Source: Cacconaster sp045641345
GTDB lineage: Bacteria > Bacteroidota > Bacteroidia > Bacteroidales > UBA932
DNA length: 64,000 bases
Assembly (NCBI GenBank): GCA_045641345.1
Contig: JAZUGR010000014.1
Coordinates: forward strand, 1 to 64,000
Direction of reading: 5' to 3'
The notes under the pieces are model-generated. The model ran no database searches, was not told the origin of the DNA, and was given only the letters and a program-made list of their open reading frames with translations. Shown piece by piece: positions 8,529 to 17,618 of the stretch; positions within the stretch are counted from its first letter, which is position 1; every line of letters starts with the position of its first letter. Position numbers and translations under genes: made by a program.

Positions 8529-10655
8529 ATGAACATCCTTTTCATAACCGAGAACGAGTTGAATCAGGCCTGCGGGGGCACTGACAGGATAACCATAACC
8601 CTCGCCGGAGCTTTCGCCGCAGCGGGGCACAACGTCTTTCTGGGATTCTGCCGTCATTGCGCGAATCCCGAGTCCTCGCTTTTCAAAGACAGGTTCATGT
8701 TCTCCCGCGGGCGCGAGAGGGAGCAGTCGGAGTCGTTCATAAATGACAACTCGATAGATATCGTGGTCTGCAACCTGGTCGGCATCGAAGCGAAGCGCGC
8801 CATTCTGCCGCGAATGTATGATGCTACCCGTGGCAGGGGAGCGAAGGTCGTGGCCTGCTATCACGCCATGCCGGGAGAGGACCTGCTCGGGAACAGGATG
8901 GGCAACTCCCTGTGGCGGATGTTCCACGGCGGAAAGCTCCTGCCAAATCTGAAGGACATTGCCCTTTCCTTGTCTCCCCGATGTCTGACAAAGACCGTTT
9001 TCAGAAAAAGGATTGCGAAGAAATACAGATTGATGTACGACAATGGCGACGCGGTGGTATTCCACACCGATGTCGCCGGAAAGATATTCGCCAGCCTTGC
9101 GGGGCTTGAGTTCGACTCGAAGTTCGCCGCCATACCCAGCGCTCTGTCGTATGATAGGTTCCTCGACCCTGCGGAGATTCCTTCCAAGCGGAAGGAGGTG
9201 CTTCTGATTGCCAGGATGGACGAAAAATCGAAGAGGATATCATTCGCTCTCAAGGCGTGGAAGAAGATATCCGCCAAGCCGGAGTTCTCGGATTGGAAGT
9301 TCACCATCGCCGGAGACGGGCCTGACATAGGATATTTCAGGAGGATGGCAAAGCGCCTCAAACTTGAAAATCTCTCGATAGAGGGGCGGGTGGATGACGT
9401 ACTCCCTCTGTACGAACGGGCTTCTATCTTTTTGATGACCTCATCCTACGAAGGATGGGGGTTGACATTGACCGAGAGCCAGCAGTTCGGGTGTGTCCCG
9501 GTTGTCCTGGATTCATTCCCGTCGCTGTATGCCGTTGTTGCAAACGGCCGTAACGGCATCGTCTCTCCCGACAATGATCTGCCTGAATACGTATCAAACG
9601 TGGAAAGGCTGATGAGAGACGGAGCCCTGCGGCAGGCGTTGGCTGCCAATGCAATGGAAGACAGTCACAATTGGGAGATTCCGAAAGTGGCGGGTATGTG
9701 GCTTTCCCTTTTCGATTCTTTGCTCGGGAAAAATGATCTCATATCCATAATTGTCTGCACCTATAACAGGGATTGCTATATCGGTCAATGCCTGGAGCGG
9801 ATCGCGGCATGCGATTTCCCCACCGGGAAATTCGAAATAGTGCTTGTCGACAACAAAAGCACCGACAATACCGCGTCGGAGTGCTCCTCATTCGCCGGAA
9901 AACATCCTCAGGTGGATTTCCGGTATATCCTTGAGACGAGGCAGGGCCTCTCTTATGCCCGCAACCGTGGAATTTCCGAGGCCAGGGGTGAGGTTCTGGT
10001 CTTTCTGGATGACGATTCCTTCGTGGAGCCTGATTATCTTACGAAACTTTCCCGCTATTTGAACGAGCATCCGGAAGCGGATGCCTTCGGGGGGAGAATC
10101 GACCCCGTATTCGAGTCGGGCAAAGCCCCTGAATGGCTCTGCAAATGGACCTTTTCCTGGGTGTCGGCCATCGACAACGGAGACGATGTCGTGGAGTTCA
10201 GCCGGGGCAGATATCCGATTGGGGCGAATATGGGACTGAGGCGGAGCGCTCTCGGCGGTTCGGGGATGTTTGACACCTCTCTCGGGCGCACTGGCGGGAA
10301 CCTGCTCGGAGGCGAAGAGAAAGAGATGTTTTCACGTCTGGCAGCTTCCGGTGGAAAGATTCTCTACTTTCCCGGGATAAGGGTCAGGCACATTATCCCT
10401 GAACGCAGGACGACGAGGGATTATATTGTCCGCTTTGCCCGTGGAATCGGTTACAGCGAGTTCGTCAGATGTGGCCGCAAGGGGTGGTCCGTTTTGTTCA
10501 GACGCCGTATTATGGAGATTGTAAAGTGGTGTGCATCCGTCCTTCTGTGGGTTGCATATCTCATTAAGGGCAGAAGGATTTGCGGAGATATGCTGCTGCT
10601 TTTCCGGTGGAACGTCTCCAAGGCGCTCTTTTTCCCTGAATCCGTAGAAATATGA
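8529..10655 (+). CDS. two-domain glycosyltransferase (GT4-like fused to GT2-like)
   Basis: A 708-residue protein made of two different glycosyltransferases. Residues about 1-400 are GT-B fold, with a glycine-rich N-terminus (NQACGGTDRIT) and the E-x7-E region SSYEGWGLTLTESQQFG. Residues about 405-700 are GT-A fold family 2, starting ISIIVCTYNRDCYIGQCLE, with VDNKSTDNT and the metal-binding FLDDDSFVEPDYL. Hydrophobic residues near 660-690 may anchor it to the membrane. Fusion implies two consecutive sugar additions, or a main and a branch sugar, in the same repeat unit. It overlaps the next gene by 4 bases (ATGA). Donor and acceptor sugars are unknown. Confidence 0.9.
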   Translation: MNILFITENELNQACGGTDRITITLAGAFAAAGHNVFLGFCRHCANPESSLFKDRFMFSRGREREQSESFINDNSIDIVVCNLVGIEAKRAILPRMYDATRGRGAKVVACYHAMPGEDLLGNRMGNSLWRMFHGGKLLPNLKDIALSLSPRCLTKTVFRKRIAKKYRLMYDNGDAVVFHTDVAGKIFASLAGLEFDSKFAAIPSALSYDRFLDPAEIPSKRKEVLLIARMDEKSKRISFALKAWKKISAKPEFSDWKFTIAGDGPDIGYFRRMAKRLKLENLSIEGRVDDVLPLYERASIFLMTSSYEGWGLTLTESQQFGCVPVVLDSFPSLYAVVANGRNGIVSPDNDLPEYVSNVERLMRDGALRQALAANAMEDSHNWEIPKVAGMWLSLFDSLLGKNDLISIIVCTYNRDCYIGQCLERIAACDFPTGKFEIVLVDNKSTDNTASECSSFAGKHPQVDFRYILETRQGLSYARNRGISEARGEVLVFLDDDSFVEPDYLTKLSRYLNEHPEADAFGGRIDPVFESGKAPEWLCKWTFSWVSAIDNGDDVVEFSRGRYPIGANMGLRRSALGGSGMFDTSLGRTGGNLLGGEEKEMFSRLAASGGKILYFPGIRVRHIIPERRTTRDYIVRFARGIGYSEFVRCGRKGWSVLFRRRIMEIVKWCASVLLWVAYLIKGRRICGDMLLLFRWNVSKALFFPESVEI

Positions 10656-11431
10656 ATCCTCGCATAAAGATATTCTGCCGTTCGTTCGACCTCAAGCTGT
10701 ACACTCTCTCCAGGGAGTTGTACAGGGGAATAAAATGTGATTCCGTGGTGCGTCTCACCGACAGGAGCGCCGACGGCTATTTCTATTCGATGCTCTCCGA
10801 TACGGAGTGCGACATAGCCGTCAATATCGATGAGGATGCCTTCATCGCCGACCCTCAGGCCGTGAACGAGCTTGTGGATCTGATGCAGCGGGAAGGTTAC
10901 GCCAACATAGGATGTGCCGACGCGGGGGAAGGTCTGCCGCGCAGCGGAAATCCCAAAGTGACGAATCCTTTCTTCAATGTCCTCGATCTGGCGCTCATCC
11001 GCACCAGATTCGACAAGTCGCAGCTGACAGGGTACGACGAGGGAATCGAGCCCTACTACAGGTTCTTCCTGTGGGTGGCCGACAATTTCAAGACGCTCTA
11101 TCTGCCATCGCGCCGCCACAGGGACGGTATCTCCACCGAACTGCTCGACCTTCAGGGAAGGGTGGTGTGCCGCCATTCCTGGTATGCCCGCTTCTATGCG
11201 ACGCCATCCTTCGTGGTAAGGCTCATCCAACCTGACCAGGGGATGCAGAAGGAGAGGATCAATGCCCTGGCAGCGGAGACTTTCAATGAAAGGGGGATTG
11301 GATTCCCCAGGTTCGGGATGCGTGAGAATCTCTCTTTTGCGGCAAACAAAGTCATAAGGTGGGCTTTCAAGGTGCCGCAGAGAGTCATCCGGTGGCCTTA
11401 CAAACTACATCGTAAAATCGCAGGAAAATGA
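10652..11431 (+). CDS. putative GT-A-like protein of the polysaccharide locus
   Basis: I do not recognise a named family with certainty. The 259-residue protein has no signal peptide or membrane segment. An acidic DED in a hydrophobic context (DIAVNIDEDAFIADPQ, near residue 50-65) resembles the DxD motif of GT-A glycosyltransferases. Position between two glycosyltransferase-type genes and 4-base overlaps on both sides tie it to polysaccharide assembly. The C-terminus is basic (PQRVIRWPYKLHRKIAGK), which could help peripheral membrane attachment. It could equally be a sugar-modifying or non-catalytic partner. Confidence 0.6.
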   Translation: MNPRIKIFCRSFDLKLYTLSRELYRGIKCDSVVRLTDRSADGYFYSMLSDTECDIAVNIDEDAFIADPQAVNELVDLMQREGYANIGCADAGEGLPRSGNPKVTNPFFNVLDLALIRTRFDKSQLTGYDEGIEPYYRFFLWVADNFKTLYLPSRRHRDGISTELLDLQGRVVCRHSWYARFYATPSFVVRLIQPDQGMQKERINALAAETFNERGIGFPRFGMRENLSFAANKVIRWAFKVPQRVIRWPYKLHRKIAGK

Positions 11432-13881
11432 TAAAGAATCCTTTCTTCAAGAAGTACGGCGCGTATATCATCGCCGCCGCAATCTTTTTCGTCCTTGCCT
11501 ATGCCTACTGCTATCCGGTGCTTCAGGGCAAGGTGCTATATGCCGGTGACGGAATCAATGCCGATGCGGCAATCCACGAGGGAGTCGCTTATACCGAAGC
11601 CACGGGCGACCACAGCTGGTGGACGGGTTCGATGTTCAGCGGAATGCCTTCGTATCAGATAGGTGGAGGCGAGTACAAGTCCGAGAAGATGCTTGCTCCG
11701 CTCGAGGCTGTGCTGCATCGCGGCCACAGCCATACCGCGTGGGTATTCATAATCTATTTCTTCTGTTTCTTCGCCCTGCTGCGCTCGTTCGGAGTGGACA
11801 AATATCTGGCGATAACAGGAGCCGTGGCCATTGCACTTTCATCATATTTCGTGGTGATAATAGCGGCGGGCCACGGAGGCAAGACATCCACCATAGCCCT
11901 GATGAGCGTGGTATTTGCCGGATTCCATCTGATATTCCGGAAGAAATACGGGCTGGGTGTCATCTTCGCCATGGTATTCACCGCGGTTGGCTTCAGGATG
12001 CATCCGCAGATGGCTTATTACATCCTGATGATGACGGGCCTGTGCTGGTTTGCTGAACTCTACACCCACATAAAGGAGAAGAGACTCAAGGATTTCACTC
12101 TTGCAACGCTCCTGTTTGCAGGCTCCCTCGCCATTGGTATGGGAGCCAACTGCGCAAACGTGTTCGCCAATGCCGAGTACACCACCCAGACGATGCGCGG
12201 CGGCCATTCCGACCTTTCCTCATCCGACTCTGCTTCGCAGCGCTCCGACGGCCTCGACCTTGAATATGCAACTCAGTGGAGCTACGGCATCGATGAGACT
12301 CTGTCACTGCTCGTCCCGGGTATCAAGGGCGGCGCATCATCGGTTGACGTGGGTACCGGCTCCGACCTTTACAAGGACCTTACCGCGCATGGGGTTGACC
12401 CGCGCAGTGCGGCCCAGTTCTGCAAGGGGGTTCCGATGTACTGGGGCGAGCAGCCGTTCACTGCCGGCAACGTGTATGCCGGGGCGGTGGTATGCTTCCT
12501 GTTCGTGCTTGGGCTTATGATTGTAAAGGGGCCGTACAAATGGGCCCTGGCGGCAGCGACTCTGTTTTCGATATGCCTTGCATGGGGCAGCAACTGGATG
12601 GGACTGACTGAATTCTTCTTCAATTACTTCCCTCTTTACAACAAGTTCCGCGCAGTCTCGTCAATCCTGATAGTGGCCGAAATAGCGATGCCTCTGCTCG
12701 GCTTTATGGCTGTCAAGAGGCTCTGTGACGGCGATATGGGAAAGAAGAAGGCGGTTTCAAAGATATGGCAGGCCGGAGCTCTTACAGGAGGGATCTGCCT
12801 TGTCCTGGCCCTTGCCGGGGGAGTGCTGATGGACTTCAGGTCATCGTACGACGTTCAGTTCTCACAGCAGATACCGCAGTGGCTCTACGATGGGATAATC
12901 AGGGAGAGGGCCGACCTGCTGCGCGGCGACTGCTGGAGGTCCCTTGGCATAATCGCGCTCTCCTGCGCCATACTGCTTCTGTTCGTCGGCGGAAAGATGT
13001 CGAAAACCGCGCTGGCGGCCCTCCTCGGGGTTGTCGTACTTCTGGATATGTGGCCTGTTGACAGGCGCTATATGAACGGGGACAATTTCGTATCGCGGTA
13101 TTCGCAGGGCGGGGTTTTTGCCAAGCAGGATTGGGAGAAGGAGGTCCTCTCGGATGAGGATCCCCACTTCAGGGTGTTCAATACAACGACCAATCCTTTC
13201 AGCGATGCCCGCACCTCATACTATGTAAAGTCGATAGGCGGCTACAGCGCAGCCAAGCTCCGCAGGTATCAGGACCTGATCGACGTGTATCTCTCCAATG
13301 GGGATATCAGTGTGCTCAGTATGCTCAATGCCAAGTATTTCATCCTTTCCGACGATGAGGGCGGGGCCTATGCGCAGCTGAATCCCGCCGCGATGGGCAA
13401 TGCGTGGTTCGTGGAGCGTCTTTATCCCGCAGCCTCCCCCGACGAGGAGATGGAGTCCCTTTCCAGGATCGACCTTGGAAGGGAGGCCGTCGTGGGGAGC
13501 GACTTCGCCGGATATGTGCGGAACTATGAGCCGGGCATCTCTGCAGACGCCTCGGTAAGGCTTGTCAAATACACTCCGAGGTACCTTGACTATGAGTACG
13601 AGTCCTCTTCGGCCGGTACCCTTGTGTTCTCGGAAATTTATTATCCCTTCGGGTGGAAGGCTTCCGTGGATGGCTCTCCCTGCGAACATTTCAGGGTGAA
13701 TTACACACTCAGGGCGATGAACGTCCCCGCCGGAAGCCATACAATACATTTTGAGTTCGACCCCGACAGCGTAAGAAAGGGCGACAGGATTGCGATGGCG
13801 TGCGTGGTGCTGATGTACCTTGTCTGCATTGCAATTGCAGCAATGGCGCTGAAAGGGAAGAAGCGCCGCTCCAAAGCTTAG
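11428..13881 (+). CDS. YfhO family membrane protein
   Basis: Large inner membrane protein of 817 residues with about a dozen membrane helices in the first two thirds. A soluble C-terminal domain of about 280 residues carries the segment YYPFGWKASVDG and ends in one more helix, as in YfhO proteins. The family belongs to the GT-C-like polyprenyl-phosphate sugar transferases; a Gram-positive member glycosylates teichoic acid. The periplasmic loop after helix 1 has acidic residues (YAGDGINADAAIHEG) where GT-C enzymes place their catalytic aspartate. Overlaps with both neighbours by 4 and -5 bases place it firmly in the locus. Here it could add side sugars or stand in for a missing polymerase; that is inference. 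Confidence 0.85.
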   Translation: MIKNPFFKKYGAYIIAAAIFFVLAYAYCYPVLQGKVLYAGDGINADAAIHEGVAYTEATGDHSWWTGSMFSGMPSYQIGGGEYKSEKMLAPLEAVLHRGHSHTAWVFIIYFFCFFALLRSFGVDKYLAITGAVAIALSSYFVVIIAAGHGGKTSTIALMSVVFAGFHLIFRKKYGLGVIFAMVFTAVGFRMHPQMAYYILMMTGLCWFAELYTHIKEKRLKDFTLATLLFAGSLAIGMGANCANVFANAEYTTQTMRGGHSDLSSSDSASQRSDGLDLEYATQWSYGIDETLSLLVPGIKGGASSVDVGTGSDLYKDLTAHGVDPRSAAQFCKGVPMYWGEQPFTAGNVYAGAVVCFLFVLGLMIVKGPYKWALAAATLFSICLAWGSNWMGLTEFFFNYFPLYNKFRAVSSILIVAEIAMPLLGFMAVKRLCDGDMGKKKAVSKIWQAGALTGGICLVLALAGGVLMDFRSSYDVQFSQQIPQWLYDGIIRERADLLRGDCWRSLGIIALSCAILLLFVGGKMSKTALAALLGVVVLLDMWPVDRRYMNGDNFVSRYSQGGVFAKQDWEKEVLSDEDPHFRVFNTTTNPFSDARTSYYVKSIGGYSAAKLRRYQDLIDVYLSNGDISVLSMLNAKYFILSDDEGGAYAQLNPAAMGNAWFVERLYPAASPDEEMESLSRIDLGREAVVGSDFAGYVRNYEPGISADASVRLVKYTPRYLDYEYESSSAGTLVFSEIYYPFGWKASVDGSPCEHFRVNYTLRAMNVPAGSHTIHFEFDPDSVRKGDRIAMACVVLMYLVCIAIAAMALKGKKRRSKA

Positions 13882-13886
13882 ACGGG

Positions 13887-15254
13887 ATGCTCGACAGTAT
13901 ATTCGTATCGCTATTGATGCTTGGCTCGCTCTCCACTTCGGGAGTGCAGCCTTACTGGGCTGCGACCGACAGATGGGGGCTTATGCCGGAGGGCAACGGA
14001 GCCCTGGCGGTACTCAAGGCCACGGCTCAATCGGACACTTCCAAGGCGTGGCAGTGGGGGATAGGCACCTCACTGGCAGGCAACGCTGACGGAATGAATC
14101 CCGGGTTCCATCCTATGGTCGACGAACTTTACGCCCGTGTCAGCTGGAAGGTGCTTTCGCTCGATCTGGGTATGAAGCATCACAGCTTTGATTTTGCGGC
14201 TTCGGGCAATCTCGGCTCGCTTTCGACCACCGGCGGATCGGTGGTCTGGTGCGGCAATGCCAGGACGATGCCTGGTTACACCATCACGCTCTCTCCGTGG
14301 GAAGTGGTCAAGAAGCACCTGTGGCTGGAGGCCGCCTTCGGAGATTACAAGACTATGGACAACAGGTATGTGTCCAACGCCCTTGTGCACAACACCAGAT
14401 TGGGAATCACCGTTGGCTTCGCCGAAAGGTTCCGTTTCGGGATAAGCCTCGACCACTATGCGATGTGGGGTGGTCACAGTCCCGAATTCGGCGATATGCC
14501 GGCCTCCTTCAGCAATTATGTCAAGATGCTTTTCGGGCAGCCCGGCAAGGGCGGATGGGCCGGCGACCAGGTCAACGTGCTGGGCAATCATCTGGGAGGA
14601 GAGAAGTTCAGGTTCGACTACCTCGGCAATGGATGGAAAGTCACTTTCCAGCACGATATACCGTACGATGACACTTCGGGTATGCTGTTCCACAATTTCC
14701 CGGACGGCGTCAATACGCTTTGCTTCGCTTTCGACGACAAGGACAGGTGGGTTTCCGACATCCTGTATGAATTCACTTACACAAAATGTCAGTCCGGAGC
14801 GAAGCACGACGAAAAGGCGGATGACGGTTCTACGAAAATTCTGGGAGGCAACGACAACTATTTCAACAACGTGTATTATAAGTCAGGGTGGACATACTAC
14901 GGCAGGATCATAGGTCTGCCTCTGTTCGTCCCTGCGGGAAAGAATGATGAGGGAATCACGCTCGGAGTATCGTCAAACAGGATAACAGCCCATCACGTCG
15001 CTGTCTCCGGCAAACTTTTCAAGGTTGCGCCATACAGGCTGATGCTTACCTTCTCGTCGCAGTGGGGCACCTACAAGGATCCGTTCGATGGTGCTCCGCT
15101 CAATCAGTTCTCGATGGGATTTGACGGTGAAATGCCGTTCTCGTGGGGAAAAAGGCAGATGATTACTCTGAAATACGGTTTGTATGTGGATGCCGGACAG
15201 ATTCTCAAAGACAGTTTCGGCGCATCAATTGGTTTGTGTTTCAAAATTTATTAA
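13887..15254 (+). CDS. Wzi-like capsule assembly outer membrane protein
   Basis: Protein of 455 residues with an N-terminal hydrophobic segment (MLDSIFVSLLMLGSLSTSG) that looks like an export signal. It then has alternating aromatic/polar strands ending in a C-terminal Phe-Lys-Ile-Tyr, as in outer membrane beta barrels. The pattern matches the capsule assembly Wzi family, which binds capsular polysaccharide at the cell surface. The frame continues upstream into yfhO (to 13800), but the ATG at 13887, five bases after that stop, gives the export signal. It precedes the SLBB export gene, as expected for a surface polysaccharide locus. Confidence 0.78.
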   Translation: MLDSIFVSLLMLGSLSTSGVQPYWAATDRWGLMPEGNGALAVLKATAQSDTSKAWQWGIGTSLAGNADGMNPGFHPMVDELYARVSWKVLSLDLGMKHHSFDFAASGNLGSLSTTGGSVVWCGNARTMPGYTITLSPWEVVKKHLWLEAAFGDYKTMDNRYVSNALVHNTRLGITVGFAERFRFGISLDHYAMWGGHSPEFGDMPASFSNYVKMLFGQPGKGGWAGDQVNVLGNHLGGEKFRFDYLGNGWKVTFQHDIPYDDTSGMLFHNFPDGVNTLCFAFDDKDRWVSDILYEFTYTKCQSGAKHDEKADDGSTKILGGNDNYFNNVYYKSGWTYYGRIIGLPLFVPAGKNDEGITLGVSSNRITAHHVAVSGKLFKVAPYRLMLTFSSQWGTYKDPFDGAPLNQFSMGFDGEMPFSWGKRQMITLKYGLYVDAGQILKDSFGASIGLCFKIY

Positions 15255-15278
15255 ATTCGCAGGATAGTGTTAATTTGT

Positions 15279-17618
15279 ATGAAATATATCAATAAGGTTC
15301 TGACAGCCTGCATATTGTTTGCTGTGGCAGCGCCGTCCTTCTCCCAATCGATAAATGATATGGCCAGCGCCAGGGCTCTGGCACGCTCGTACGGCTATTC
15401 GGATGATGAAATCAATTCCGTGCTCAACGGCGCTTCTCCTGAAACGGTGGTCGTTCCAACGGCTCCGCAGCAAACTGTGATTCCCAATCAGGCCCTGCCG
15501 GGAGGTATCGATGAAAATGGAATCGAGCAGCCGATAGAGGTCGCTCCGGTAGAGGAGTCAGCTCCGAAAAGTGATATATTCGGGCACGATTTCTTCATCT
15601 CGAAAGGTCTTTCGCTCATTCCCAGCATCACGGCTCCGGTTCCCGAAAGTTACATTCTCGGCCCTGGCGACGAGATGACCGTCTCGATATGGGGCGCAGC
15701 AAACGCCACCTTCAATGTCAAGGTGGGGAGCGACGGGAGCGTGATGATTCCGCGTGTCGGTCCCGTATATGTCTCGGGGACGAAGCTTTCGGCTGCTGAA
15801 AAAATGATAAAGTCGAGGCTTTCAGGGTATTACAGCGGTCTTGACGACGGGTCTTCGAGTATGCACGTGGCTATCGGAAAAATCCGTGGCATTTCGGTGT
15901 ACGTGCTCGGGCAGGTGCTTGTGCCGGGTGTATATACGCTGCCTTCCCTCTGCAATATCGCAACCGCCATATTCATGGCCGGAGGTATCAACAGCAATGG
16001 TTCGGTGAGGAACATAATGCTCTATCGCGATGGAAAGAAGGTTGCCGAATTCGACTTGTACGCGTTTATCTTCTCCGGCAAGTTCAATACCGGTTTCAAG
16101 CTTCAGGACGGTGATATCATCGCAATCCCGCAATATACCAAACTGGTCCGCCTCGAGGGAGAGGTGCATCGCGCCAAAAGGTTCGAGATGCTTGACGGAG
16201 AGTCGGTCGAAGACCTCCTCAAATATGCCGGAGGGTTCAATGCTTCGGCCCGTCGCGACATAATCCATGTGGACAGGGTCGCATCCGAAGGAGGTACCAC
16301 CTTCGACGTTCCTTCCGAACTTTTCTCTTCGTTCGGTTTCTGCGACGAGGATGTGGTATATGTCTCCAAGGATGATGACTCGTTCACCAACAGGGTCAAC
16401 ATCTCGGGCAACGTGGTCCATGCCGGCCCCTATTCCATCTCTGACGGAATGCATACCGTTTCCCAGCTGATCGCCATTGCCGGCGGGCTCAAGGAGGGGA
16501 CAAGTATGGAAAGGGCGTATATCCGGCGCCTCGACAAGGACAAGCTTCCCGTTCAGGTATCCTTCTCCCTGGCCGACGTGGTTGCCGGGCGCAGCGACAT
16601 AGAGCTGGTCCGTGACGATGAGATACGCATCTTCTCATCGGCCGAGGTGTCAGACAACACCCGTAAGGTTATAATAAACGGAGAGGTGAATTCTCCTGGG
16701 GACTTCGACTTCCGGCAGGGAATGACGTTGGGCGACCTTCTGCTTCTTGCCGGTGGCGCGAAGGACGGGGCCGACCTGAGCCGTGTCGAAATCGCCGTCC
16801 GCGGGCGTGAAACCAAAGGTACGGTGGTTGCCTGCGACCTGACCAATCCGGAGGCCTTTTCAATACCTCTGAATCCATACGACAAAGTGTTCGTCAGGTC
16901 ATACGAGCATTACCGTGGCCTCAAGTCAATCCAGATAACCGGTGAGGTGAAGTATCCCGGTTACTATGCTGTGGAGAAGAATACGGTGAGGCTCTCCGAC
17001 ATCGTTTCCAGGGCATCCGGTTTCACCGACGATGCCTATATAAGAGGTACGAAGCTCAAGAGAAGGACGCTTGAGGGCGAGGTCGAAACTGCGGAGTTCA
17101 TACAGAGGATAGCCGAGGAGAACAAGTACAAGAGGGATACCGTTTCGATTGATTCCCTGAAGAATACCTTGAAGGTGGGGGATTACTACTCGATTTCAGT
17201 AAATATGGAGGAGGTTTTGAAACATCCTGATACGGACGTGGACATCATCCTTCGCGACGGTGATATCATATCGGTGCCACAGATGAACAACACCGTAAAG
17301 ATATCCGGTGGCGTATACCTTCCCAACGTGGTGGCATACAATCCTAAATATTCCTGGAGGGATTACGTGAATCTGGCCGGAGGGTTTGTCAAGGGAGTCC
17401 GCAAGAGCCATATCTACGCGGTATATCAGGACGGGTCCTCTGCCGTACGCGGCTCATCGGGTTTCCGTATGGAGCCGGGAATGGAATTGGTAATACCTCA
17501 GATTGACAAGGGCGAACGCCAGAAGATGTCGGCAGGAGAGATTGCGGCTCTGGCTTCCGTGGCCACTTCGATCACATCCATAATCGTACTTGTCGTAAAC
17601 AGCCTCAGCAGACGATGA
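15279..17618 (+). CDS. polysaccharide export protein with multiple SLBB domains (Wza-like)
   Basis: Periplasmic or outer membrane export component of 779 residues. A signal peptide (about residues 1-25, ending near PSFSQ) is followed by a linker and then the polysaccharide export domain around residue 130-200 (SYILGPGDEMTVSIWG). At least five SLBB repeats follow; each starts with a phrase like VRLEGEVHRAKRF, VNISGNVVHAG, VIINGEVNSPGDF, IQITGEVKYPGYY and VKISGGVYLPNVV. A hydrophobic helix ends the protein. It is about twice as long as E. coli Wza, a long form seen in Bacteroidota. The start is the ATG at 15279 rather than an earlier one at 15267. It overlaps the chain-length gene by 4 bases. 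Confidence 0.93.
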   Translation: MKYINKVLTACILFAVAAPSFSQSINDMASARALARSYGYSDDEINSVLNGASPETVVVPTAPQQTVIPNQALPGGIDENGIEQPIEVAPVEESAPKSDIFGHDFFISKGLSLIPSITAPVPESYILGPGDEMTVSIWGAANATFNVKVGSDGSVMIPRVGPVYVSGTKLSAAEKMIKSRLSGYYSGLDDGSSSMHVAIGKIRGISVYVLGQVLVPGVYTLPSLCNIATAIFMAGGINSNGSVRNIMLYRDGKKVAEFDLYAFIFSGKFNTGFKLQDGDIIAIPQYTKLVRLEGEVHRAKRFEMLDGESVEDLLKYAGGFNASARRDIIHVDRVASEGGTTFDVPSELFSSFGFCDEDVVYVSKDDDSFTNRVNISGNVVHAGPYSISDGMHTVSQLIAIAGGLKEGTSMERAYIRRLDKDKLPVQVSFSLADVVAGRSDIELVRDDEIRIFSSAEVSDNTRKVIINGEVNSPGDFDFRQGMTLGDLLLLAGGAKDGADLSRVEIAVRGRETKGTVVACDLTNPEAFSIPLNPYDKVFVRSYEHYRGLKSIQITGEVKYPGYYAVEKNTVRLSDIVSRASGFTDDAYIRGTKLKRRTLEGEVETAEFIQRIAEENKYKRDTVSIDSLKNTLKVGDYYSISVNMEEVLKHPDTDVDIILRDGDIISVPQMNNTVKISGGVYLPNVVAYNPKYSWRDYVNLAGGFVKGVRKSHIYAVYQDGSSAVRGSSGFRMEPGMELVIPQIDKGERQKMSAGEIAALASVATSITSIIVLVVNSLSRR

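Noticed and set aside
11428..13881. YfhO protein as a confirmed O-antigen polymerase
   Set aside because: The family assignment supports a GT-C-like transferase, not a specific polymerase activity; kept as a hypothesis only.
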